Assembly (NCBI GenBank): GCA_003499525.1
Contig: DNTB01000055.1
Span: 1-13,972, forward strand
Reading direction: 5' to 3'
DNA: 13,972 bases
Source of the DNA: Flavobacteriales bacterium
Lineage (GTDB): Bacteria > Bacteroidota > Bacteroidia > Flavobacteriales_G > Salibacteraceae
The notes under the pieces are model-generated. The model made no database searches. It was not told the DNA's origin and worked only from the letters and a program-made list of their open reading frames with translations. Made by a program: the position numbers and the translations under genes. Below, in pieces: positions 6,850 to 13,972 of this stretch (within the stretch, counting starts at the first letter, position 1; each line of letters opens with the position of its first letter).

Positions 6850-6899
6850 ATAATTACAATGTTTGAATCTATTTTTAAGATTTGAATTGCAATGTCTCG

Positions 6900-6907
6900 T
6901 AATTTTG
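6900..6907 (+). promoter_or_regulatory. Putative -7 promoter element before the first repeat-protein gene
   Basis: TAATTTTG matches TAnnTTTG exactly. It would start transcription near 6914, giving a leader of only about 7-13 bases to the ATGs at 6921 and 6927. A TTTG at 6881-6884 is closer (15 bp) than the usual -33 spacing. In an AT-rich gap a chance match is possible. Confidence 0.4.
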
Positions 6908-6920
6908 CCTGGCGTAAAAT

Positions 6921-9900
6921 ATGCCTATGAAGACCAATCTAACACATAGCGCCGCGGCCATTGACGCCACCGTTGCATTTAAGGGGGACTTGAGAATTTA
7001 CTCAAATGCCCGTGATGTAGGTAGAGGCAGTTATTACATGTACGGAAGTCGTGATCAGCATTATTATCACTCGGGCTCGAACAAAGGTAAAAAGCTGGTC
7101 GTCGATAAAACTGGCGGCATCGTTTCACCTCTTAACGTTAATTCTCCATCCCTTTACCTACAGAGTTTTGAATTGAAAAATGGACATTTCATTTCATCAG
7201 GACCAAGCGGGGAATTCAGTATTGGGGGTAATTTTACGGCAAATAACACAGAGTTCTTCACCATCCGAGCCGGAACGACTTTTGATCCGAACGGAGGCAT
7301 AGTTCGTTTTCGCCCTAATGTGAATTATAATCGGATTGCAAGCATTCGTCATAATGGGGCCACTTTTCACGATGTCATCGTGGATGTTCGACCAAATCAT
7401 GGCAACATTCCAAGATTTGAAACTAAAGATGGGAATTTGGTTGTAGGAAATTACCTCACCCATTCTAACGGAGAAATAATTTCTAATATCGATTTGTATG
7501 GAAACTTTTATGTGGGCCCGAACGCCGATAAAAGCAATGGATGGGTAAGGTTCATAGGTACGAATGATCAGTATTATGGTTTGACTGGCGCTGCTGCCAA
7601 CTCCTGTGCGGTATTGGTTTCGAAAACAACTGGTAAAGTCTTGCCGAATGCCACGGCTGATGGATTCAGAATGAGTCGGTTTATGTTGGTAAATGGTGAA
7701 TTTGTTGCTCCTTCAGGACTCATGCAAATTAATAGATACAATACGAGTTCCGTCGATATATTCAATCATAATGGGGGCATTTTTACGGCCAATGGAGGAA
7801 CGGTTCTCTTCAACCCAGTTTATCACAATCGGTTTGATGGAAGGCTGTTTGATATACATGTACAGCCAACGACCGAGTTCTACAATGTCATTCTGGATAT
7901 GAATCGGAGTGATTCCAGAGAGGCTACCTTGCGCATGCAGGGCGGCCCATTAATAGCCCATGGAGATGTTACTTTCCGGGATGGACAGTTTACTGGTGAT
8001 ATTCAAGTCGGGGGTAATATCGACTTCAGCAATGCCAATACCCTTTCGTTTACCGGTTCTGTGGATTTCATTGACTCAAATCCACAAACCTATCACCTGG
8101 GCAATGCTTTGGGGGGCGAACTCAAGTATATCGATGTACATAAAACCGGAGGTATTGCCACTGGTGATCCGGCGAACACCGATTTAAGCGCTTGGAATAT
8201 AAGGGTTTATTCGGGTACATTTGAGCTTCCCTCGGGTATCCTTACTCTTGGTGAAAACCTAAATTCCGGAGGAATTTATAATTCACTATATACCGCAGGT
8301 TCAGGAGCTATTACCCATAATGGAAGTGGAAAAGTAATTTGTAAGGGTTCCAGAAATATTCAGTATACAGCCAATGGCTCAATAAGTTTATACGATCTTG
8401 AAATAGATAAAGGGGCCGCAGAAATCCGAATACTGAATGGTGATATCCACATAGCCAATGAGCTAAAATTACTTGGCTCTCCTTCCTTTTATGTCTTTGA
8501 CAACGCGCTCTATACCAAGGATCTTGTCCTCAACGGTACCATGTATTTCGACGACAATGGATCTCTGGTTCAAACTCAGGGAGGAACATTTTCAGGTACC
8601 GGTGAAATTGATTATCAAAGAATTGGTATAACAGAAAATACAGGTTTTAGCCTATGGAGCTCACCCGTTGCAAATGCAGATTTGTTTCAAGTATTTGAGC
8701 ATTCCAACCAGTGTGTCCTCTATGGTTTTGATCAAGCTCAGCAACTTTGGAGATTCGACCTTCAGCCTGGTCAACCTTTGAATTGCGCAGGCTTTCCTAC
8801 CATGAACGCAACCTGGTCAATGGGGCCGGGTTCCGGATATAATGTCGATGGCCTCATGGATCCTGGACTTGGCTATGCAGCAACCGGAAGCACTCTTGCA
8901 AATGATTCTATCAGAACTTTTGTGGGTGAGCCAAATAATGGACCCATTGCCGTTCCGGTGAAGACGACCTCAGTCGTTCATACAGTATGGGTCGGTTCTG
9001 ATTGGGGTCTTGTGGGAAATCCATACCCCAGTGCAATCGGCATGAACGAATTTTGGCAGGAAAATGCTATATCCAATGCCAGAATTAAGGGCGGACTGTA
9101 TTTCCTTGTAGATCGACCCGGACAAAATATTCATCAATACGACGACTACGCAGTATATAACAGTATTGGATTTCTTGACCCCTCAAATTCTCCCGGCATT
9201 GGAGACAATGGAAATATTGGAGCTTCTCAGGGCTTTTGGGTAGATGCCAATGCTGACGGTACGGTTCTTTTCGACAACTACATGAGAAAGGGGACTAATG
9301 ATGTTTTCTACAAAAGAGGAATTATTGGAGGAAATCATCCTGATGCCAGAGTGTGGATCTCATTAAAGAATTCTTCTTTTACCTCAAATCAAATCCTAAC
9401 CGGAATGAAAGCGGATGCCACTATGGGTATGGACGGTCCGTATGATGCCCGACAGGCCTACGGAACAATGCTACCACCTGTAGCCTTGTTCTCAATGGTA
9501 GATAGCGTTCCTTGTGTCATTCAGGGAATTCCTACTGTAAAGAGTGGCCAGCGAAGAACTGTACCGCTGTACGTACATACTGTTTATGATGGATTGTTTG
9601 ACTTTCAGGTGAACAGAATGGAAAACTTTCAGGGGCACAAGCTGTACATCGAAGATCGGGTAAAAGGAACGATGAATGAGCTTACCCACGGTTCGACCTA
9701 TCAGCTGCGAATGATGAGTGGCGATTATGAAGATAGATTCTATCTTGTCTTTGACGGTAATGGTCACAATGACGATGGTTCGGTAATTAATATAGCAAAT
9801 GATCAGCACCATGCCAATCCTTCTGTTTTTTCAATGGCACCTGGACTTAATGCCTACAACAATCAGGGATTTCTTGTTATCGATGCGTCCACTTCAGAAC

Positions 9901-10079
9901 AGAATATTCAAAAAGTTGAGGTATTTGATCTTACAGGAAGACTTCTGTATAATAACAATGGTTTGAGCATAAACATGCTGGAAATACCAACAGCCGAGTT
10001 CTCAAACGGACTTTATTTGGTAAGCGTGCAAATGTCCGATGGACAAGGATATACTACTATAGTGCCGACATTGAATTAA
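6921..10079 (+). CDS. Large repeat-rich protein with T9SS C-terminal domain, apparently 5'-truncated
   Basis: A 1052-residue protein built of beta-rich, Gly/Asn-rich repeats, predicted to form an extended surface or secreted structure. A unit of about 171 residues repeats: its marker Gln falls at 46, 217 and 389, and the partner motif (GGxF/DPN-NGG-x-V-x-F, then F-[YH]-[ND]-V-I-x-D) at about 121-155 and 284-326. Residues from about 490 form a distal domain (DNGSLVQT, EIDYQR, LWSSP, GNPYPS, QGFWVDA) shared with the next gene, and 969-1052 is a T9SS sorting domain (VEVFDLTGRLLY). The oddity is the N-terminus: MPMKTNLTHS has no hydrophobic signal, an in-frame stop lies at 6915-6917, no upstream frame supplies a signal peptide, and the reading starts inside a repeat module. 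A protein with a T9SS domain should have a Sec signal, so this is probably a 5'-deleted paralogue. ATG at 6927 is an alternative start. Confidence 0.8.
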   Translation: MPMKTNLTHSAAAIDATVAFKGDLRIYSNARDVGRGSYYMYGSRDQHYYHSGSNKGKKLVVDKTGGIVSPLNVNSPSLYLQSFELKNGHFISSGPSGEFSIGGNFTANNTEFFTIRAGTTFDPNGGIVRFRPNVNYNRIASIRHNGATFHDVIVDVRPNHGNIPRFETKDGNLVVGNYLTHSNGEIISNIDLYGNFYVGPNADKSNGWVRFIGTNDQYYGLTGAAANSCAVLVSKTTGKVLPNATADGFRMSRFMLVNGEFVAPSGLMQINRYNTSSVDIFNHNGGIFTANGGTVLFNPVYHNRFDGRLFDIHVQPTTEFYNVILDMNRSDSREATLRMQGGPLIAHGDVTFRDGQFTGDIQVGGNIDFSNANTLSFTGSVDFIDSNPQTYHLGNALGGELKYIDVHKTGGIATGDPANTDLSAWNIRVYSGTFELPSGILTLGENLNSGGIYNSLYTAGSGAITHNGSGKVICKGSRNIQYTANGSISLYDLEIDKGAAEIRILNGDIHIANELKLLGSPSFYVFDNALYTKDLVLNGTMYFDDNGSLVQTQGGTFSGTGEIDYQRIGITENTGFSLWSSPVANADLFQVFEHSNQCVLYGFDQAQQLWRFDLQPGQPLNCAGFPTMNATWSMGPGSGYNVDGLMDPGLGYAATGSTLANDSIRTFVGEPNNGPIAVPVKTTSVVHTVWVGSDWGLVGNPYPSAIGMNEFWQENAISNARIKGGLYFLVDRPGQNIHQYDDYAVYNSIGFLDPSNSPGIGDNGNIGASQGFWVDANADGTVLFDNYMRKGTNDVFYKRGIIGGNHPDARVWISLKNSSFTSNQILTGMKADATMGMDGPYDARQAYGTMLPPVALFSMVDSVPCVIQGIPTVKSGQRRTVPLYVHTVYDGLFDFQVNRMENFQGHKLYIEDRVKGTMNELTHGSTYQLRMMSGDYEDRFYLVFDGNGHNDDGSVINIANDQHHANPSVFSMAPGLNAYNNQGFLVIDASTSEQNIQKVEVFDLTGRLLYNNNGLSINMLEIPTAEFSNGLYLVSVQMSDGQGYTTIVPTLN
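7029..8243 (+). repeat. Coding tandem repeats of ~171 residues (about 2.4 copies)
   Basis: Three copies of the marker module start near 7029, 7542 and 8055 (residues 37, 208 and 379). Each reads roughly hydrophobic-x-F/Y-x-G-x2-[DN]-x-Q-x-Y, then V-x-K-T-x-G-x-V, then F-x-L-x-x-G-x-F with PSG. Examples are LVVDKTGGIV, VLVSKTTGKV and IDVHKTGGIA. Spacing of the marker Gln is 171 and 172 residues. Repeats are diverged at DNA level. Confidence 0.7.
9826..10079 (+). other. T9SS type A C-terminal sorting domain (coding)
   Basis: The last ~84 residues of the first repeat protein show the usual pattern of T9SS type A domains: IQKVEVFDLTGRLLY, a variable loop, EIPTAEFSNGLYLVSVQMSDG, and a final short strand. 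In the family this domain directs outer-membrane translocation by the PorU sortase pathway after Sec export, then is cleaved off. The extreme end (TTIVPTLN) lacks the common terminal lysine-rich tail. Confidence 0.85.
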
Positions 10080-10085
10080 AAACAA

Positions 10086-10157
10086 ATGAACATGAAAAAG
10101 ATATTTACTCTCATAGTTGTGCTGTTTGTTGGGCTGCTGACCACTTCTGTAGCTGCA
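10086..10157 (+). other. Sec signal peptide coding segment
   Basis: The first 24 codons encode a lysine pair at 4-5, a hydrophobic stretch (IFTLIVVLFVGLL, 6-18) and a VAA site before lysine 25. This is the N-terminal export signal that the upstream paralogue lacks. Confidence 0.85.
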
Positions 10158-13100
10158 AAAACCTGGACAAACGGCAATGCAACAGGCATTTGGAGTGATG
10201 CTGCCAACTGGGATCCTGTGGGGGTGCCAACCTCTGGTGATCGCGTTTATTTCGATGGTGATTCTTCCGATGATGATTGCCTTATAGATGTGAGTATTTC
10301 TGTTCGAAAGCTCATGCTCAATTGGAACTACAATGGTGTCGTTACGCAGGGAGTAAATAAGAGTATTTACGTCAATGCAAGTGCAACTTCAAGTGATTAT
10401 TTTCGGGTTCGCTCGGGTTCATTCATTGGAAGTAATGCGGCCATAACGGTCGATGGCGGTACATATGCATATAACGGTGCAGTGCGCATTGACGGAGGGG
10501 TTTTTCAATCGACATCCGGAGTATTGAAAATACGAGGAGGAGACACTGGACGTAACCTGTATATGTTCTATCATAAAGGAGGAACGTTTGACCCCAATGG
10601 CGGAACTGTTGAAATAGAGCCATATAATTCATATTGCTGCCATCCACTTTTGGTTATTGTTCAAACAACCACGGAGTTTTATAACCTGAAATTCGATATG
10701 AATCGAACGCATAATGCTGGTAGCGCTTACATAGGGATCACAAATACAGCATCTAGTCCTTTTACGAGTAGCTGGACTGAGGGTTCTTGCAGAGTAATTA
10801 ATGAATTTTATGCCGAAGATGGCGGTTTTAGTGGAACAGTGAAGTTATTTGGAGATTTGGTCATCGGTACCGAAGCGGATGCAAGAAACGGGAAGATAGA
10901 GTTTTTGGGAAATGCGGACCAAACGTGGGATTATTTGGGTGGCCCAAGAAACTTTGGAGGCATAATAGTCAACAAAACGGCAGGCAGTAAAGTAGAGCCC
11001 GCTCCAGGTGAATTGCACCTTTATACAACGACATTTGAATTAAAAAGCGGTGATTTTTATGCCGGTAGCGGTACATTTATAACCAGAGGTACTGGGGGTG
11101 GTGAAGCATTGATTTTTAAGCATACTGGAGGCAACTTCTACCATGGAAATGGAACATTCAGAGTCATAGGTTCTTGGACAGGTCAGAATAATAAAGAGCT
11201 GTATGTTTTATCCAGCACGAGGTTTAATCATGTGCGACTTGAAAATAATTCTACCCAGAATAGATATGTGAATGTGGTGAACGCCGAGCTTCGGGCAGAA
11301 GGCAACTTGATATTAGAGAATGGTCGTTTTGGTGGGAGCATTGGTGTCGAAGGGAATGCTACGGTTCGCAATACTGCAGATGGCGGGAATCTCTCCTTAA
11401 GATTCCGCGGAGGCAATAATCAAACCTACCTGGACGAAGGAGGCAATGAACCAGATGGCGACGTTTACATCATAAAGTCTGCGGGTACAGTAACGCTACT
11501 CTCCCATGCTCAATGGAGCGCAGCCAATCAGGATTTGATTTTACATGCTTCGAACAGCGGCACTCTATCGCAAGGCGCCTATGGCATATGGACGAAGAAG
11601 TGGTATCACAATGCCGGAACATTTGATGGCGGAACGGGATACATAAAGGTGGATTATTTCAGGCAAAATGGGGGCATTTTTAATTCCACAACTGGAACCT
11701 TCGAATGTGGCTTGCTTCAGAATAACGTAACCACGGATGTTTTTGAGTACAACAATGGAATCTTTAATGCTGGTACAGGCTCTGTGTACTTCAACTCTGG
11801 CGCAGGTTGGACGGGGACTTACCATACGATCATTGTGAATCAACCCTTATCCCTGAATAATGTTTCATTCCGAATGAATAACAACTATTCATCTAGACAG
11901 GGATTCAAACTCACCGGTTCCGGCAACATCACCGCAGATGGAGATATAACCTTTAAGGATGGTACGGTTCAAGGTAACCCCTTATATCTGCTTGGTAATT
12001 TGATCATTGAGGACCTAGCCACACAGTACGGATATTATGATCAAACAGGAACGGTAGTTTTTACCGGAGCAGCGAATCAAACCTACCAGACAATCGGGTC
12101 GGGGCAAGCTTGCTCAATAACTATCGACAAACCGGGAGGATCGGTAACCCCAGCCCCTGGCACTACGTCACTGGTCATAGCCAAGTTTAAACTGCTGTCA
12201 GGATCGTTCACTGCCCCCTCAGGTCAGATGACAATGAACATAATACAGTACTTTACCGGAGATGATTTTAAAATAACTTCAGGCACATCGTTCTTCCACA
12301 ATGGCGGTAAACTGACTATATCCGGTTTGGTTAGCGGTACGGGATATTCAGGGAAAAAAGTGGAAATAGAGGTTGCAGATGGGGTTGAATTCAATAAGCT
12401 TGACTTGATCAGCAACCCTAGTGGTTACCCCGGTGATGGGAACAGGATAGGATATGAACTCAATAGTGGAGGGATTCTTAAAGTAGCCGGAGATTTCAGA
12501 TTAATCAATGGTTTTCTGACCCAAACGAATGGGGAAATGCACCTTGAGGGAGATGTTTATTTTGATGCGAATGCAAATACAGGACGGGGAAACAGTTCCA
12601 TCCTATTTACCGGATCCAATGATCAGGAATATACCGATGTGGCTAATAATGCGCCAACCGGACAGGTCGAAATCAATAAAACAGGCGGTACGGTTACATT
12701 ATTATCAGATGCGAACTGGGCCAACGCGGGTCAGAACCTGACGTTTACAGCTTCGAATACTGGCGCTTTAGAAAACGGAGCATACATATTGAATACGAAT
12801 AATTTGACCATAGAATCGGGAACACTCGATGGAGGAACCGGAGCTATTATTGCTGATAAACTGAAGGTTCACACTGCGGGCACAGTCAACTTACCCGATG
12901 CAGAGATCACACTGGGTCAGGATGTTTTGGGTGCCGGGTTGTATGATGTGCTGGATATATCTGGAACCGTGACCCATTCAGGAAGCGGACAGGTTACCCT
13001 AAGTGGAACGAGAAATGCCAATATCAAAGTATCCTCGGGTAATTTAAATCTCAATTACCTGAAGATCGACAAAGGGACATCGAGTGTTTATCTGGTTAAT

Positions 13101-13972
13101 GGTGACCTCACTGTTCACGATGAATTAGAGTTAGTAGGTGATCCTTCGTTTTATGTTGCTGACCATGCCATAACCACGAAAGACCTCACACTGAACGGCA
13201 CGATGTACTTTGAGGACAACGGTTCCTTGGTACAAACCTCAGGAGGAGTGTTGAGCGGCACAGGTGAGATAGACTATCAAAGAAGAGGCCTGAACTATCA
13301 GGCAGGATTTAACTTGTGGAGTTCGCCTATAGTGCAGGCGGATTTGTTCGGTGTATTTGCAAATTCGAACCAATGTGTGCTTTATGGCTTTGATCAAGGG
13401 CAACAGTTGTGGCGTTTTGATTTACAGCCGGGCCAGGCACTGGGATGTACGGGTTTTCCGACGATGAATACGACGTGGTCAATGGGCGGCAGTGCGGGTT
13501 ATACGGTAGATGGTAAGATGGATGTTGGGCTGGGTTATGCCGCTACGGGCAGTACGATAGCGAATGACGATATTAGAACCTTTACCGGGAAGCCAAACAA
13601 CGGAGTTATTACGGTACCGGTGCGCGCCACGAGCATCACGACGACGAATTGGGACTTGAGCGATTGGAATTTATTGGGTAATCCGTATCCATGTGGGTTG
13701 AGCATGTCGGACTTCTGGCAGGAGAATGCGGTGAACAATACGCGAATAGAAGGGGGCTTGTACTTTATGGTAGATCCGGGTCCCGGTACCCCACAGTACC
13801 ATCAATGGTTTGATTTTGCGGTGTATAACGGCATAGGCTTTTTACCACCACAGAATACGCCAACCTTGACGGATAACGGACATATAGGGGCAGGTCAGGC
13901 GTTTTGGGTAGATGCGGTCGGTGCGGCAGGCACGGTAAGCAATGTGGAATTCAACAACAGCATGCGCTCGGG
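10086..13972 (+). CDS. Giant secreted repeat-rich protein, 3' end beyond the window
   Basis: An open frame of at least 1295 codons with no stop up to the window edge. Residues 1-24 are a clear Sec signal peptide (MK-K start, hydrophobic core 6-18, cleavage expected after VAA). The mature part begins with W-rich GIWSDAANWDP (34-44) and VPTSGD, a pattern often seen at the start of beta-helix-like surface proteins, then four copies of the marker module (Gln 279, 446, 665, 847) and, from about residue 988, the distal domain shared with the upstream gene (65 of 80 residues identical between 1094-1173 here and 595-674 there). A T9SS C-terminal domain is expected beyond the window but not seen. It starts 6 bp after the first gene, so both are one transcript; ATG 10092 is an alternative start. 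Codon use changes sharply near 13449. Confidence 0.88.
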   Translation, partial: MNMKKIFTLIVVLFVGLLTTSVAAKTWTNGNATGIWSDAANWDPVGVPTSGDRVYFDGDSSDDDCLIDVSISVRKLMLNWNYNGVVTQGVNKSIYVNASATSSDYFRVRSGSFIGSNAAITVDGGTYAYNGAVRIDGGVFQSTSGVLKIRGGDTGRNLYMFYHKGGTFDPNGGTVEIEPYNSYCCHPLLVIVQTTTEFYNLKFDMNRTHNAGSAYIGITNTASSPFTSSWTEGSCRVINEFYAEDGGFSGTVKLFGDLVIGTEADARNGKIEFLGNADQTWDYLGGPRNFGGIIVNKTAGSKVEPAPGELHLYTTTFELKSGDFYAGSGTFITRGTGGGEALIFKHTGGNFYHGNGTFRVIGSWTGQNNKELYVLSSTRFNHVRLENNSTQNRYVNVVNAELRAEGNLILENGRFGGSIGVEGNATVRNTADGGNLSLRFRGGNNQTYLDEGGNEPDGDVYIIKSAGTVTLLSHAQWSAANQDLILHASNSGTLSQGAYGIWTKKWYHNAGTFDGGTGYIKVDYFRQNGGIFNSTTGTFECGLLQNNVTTDVFEYNNGIFNAGTGSVYFNSGAGWTGTYHTIIVNQPLSLNNVSFRMNNNYSSRQGFKLTGSGNITADGDITFKDGTVQGNPLYLLGNLIIEDLATQYGYYDQTGTVVFTGAANQTYQTIGSGQACSITIDKPGGSVTPAPGTTSLVIAKFKLLSGSFTAPSGQMTMNIIQYFTGDDFKITSGTSFFHNGGKLTISGLVSGTGYSGKKVEIEVADGVEFNKLDLISNPSGYPGDGNRIGYELNSGGILKVAGDFRLINGFLTQTNGEMHLEGDVYFDANANTGRGNSSILFTGSNDQEYTDVANNAPTGQVEINKTGGTVTLLSDANWANAGQNLTFTASNTGALENGAYILNTNNLTIESGTLDGGTGAIIADKLKVHTAGTVNLPDAEITLGQDVLGAGLYDVLDISGTVTHSGSGQVTLSGTRNANIKVSSGNLNLNYLKIDKGTSSVYLVNGDLTVHDELELVGDPSFYVADHAITTKDLTLNGTMYFEDNGSLVQTSGGVLSGTGEIDYQRRGLNYQAGFNLWSSPIVQADLFGVFANSNQCVLYGFDQGQQLWRFDLQPGQALGCTGFPTMNTTWSMGGSAGYTVDGKMDVGLGYAATGSTIANDDIRTFTGKPNNGVITVPVRATSITTTNWDLSDWNLLGNPYPCGLSMSDFWQENAVNNTRIEGGLYFMVDPGPGTPQYHQWFDFAVYNGIGFLPPQNTPTLTDNGHIGAGQAFWVDAVGAAGTVSNVEFNNSMRS
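10893..12785 (+). repeat. Four diverged copies of the marker module in the second repeat protein
   Basis: Copies lie at about 10893-11075, 11394-11576, 12051-12239 and 12597-12785. Copies 1 and 3 continue after the K-x-[GA]-G-x-V motif with a PAPG/F-x-L-x-x-G-x-F ending, copies 2 and 4 with TLLSxAxW and a QxL...ASNxG ending. Copies 2 and 4 share 23 of 40 residues (460-499 against 861-900), indicating internal duplication. Gln spacing is 167, 219 and 182 residues. Confidence 0.65.

Noticed and set aside
6892..6930. Short frame MSRNFAWRKICL as a possible lost signal peptide of the first repeat protein
   Set aside because: It has no hydrophobic core, is only 12 codons and cannot be joined to the downstream frame to make a credible leader.
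10423..13738. Short open frames on both strands within the second repeat gene
   Set aside because: They are shadows of the single uninterrupted frame that runs from 10086 to the window edge.

Overview
The window looks like a chromosomal segment of a Bacteroidota bacterium, most probably of the Flavobacteriia/Cytophagia type. The evidence is a C-terminal sorting domain of the type IX secretion system (T9SS), several exact matches to the Bacteroidota -7 promoter element TAnnTTTG, little sign of Shine-Dalgarno sites, a short-LID adenylate kinase and an Obg without a C-terminal extension. Genus cannot be told from the sequence.

Layout. Positions 21-1663 (minus strand) hold the purine pair purK-purE, joined by an ATGA overlap. 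A compact divergent promoter region (about 1664-1734) separates it from a plus-strand cluster: hpt (purine salvage), adk (adenylate kinase), obg (ribosome-associated GTPase), a PAP2-family membrane phosphatase and crcB (fluoride channel). These are packed with gaps of 5, 6 and 33 bp and a 4-bp overlap. The purine genes on both sides make IMP/AMP/GMP precursors and balance adenylates. Next come a small unrecognised gene (4994-5296), with its own promoter and a striking operator-like palindrome, a strong terminator (5324-5348), and an AGCS-family sodium:amino-acid symporter (5381-6742).

The right half (6921-13972) is accessory in character. It holds two tandem, related, very large repeat-rich proteins. 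The first (1052 aa) has a T9SS C-terminal domain but no signal peptide and seems to start inside a repeat module, so it looks like a 5'-truncated paralogue. The second begins 6 bp later, has a clear Sec signal peptide and stays open for at least 1295 codons to the window edge. They share a module (hydrophobic-x-F-x-G...Q-x-Y/W...K-x-G-G-x-V) that I find seven times, three in the first and four in the second, and a conserved distal domain that is 65/80 identical over its best stretch. The last ~520 bp of the second gene switch sharply to ACG threonine codons, suggesting mosaic ancestry.

No rRNA, tRNA, CRISPR array, transposase or phage gene was seen. No gap without a gene exceeds 300 bp. The strongest candidates for new biology are the tandem repeat-protein locus and the palindrome-controlled small gene; their functions remain unknown.
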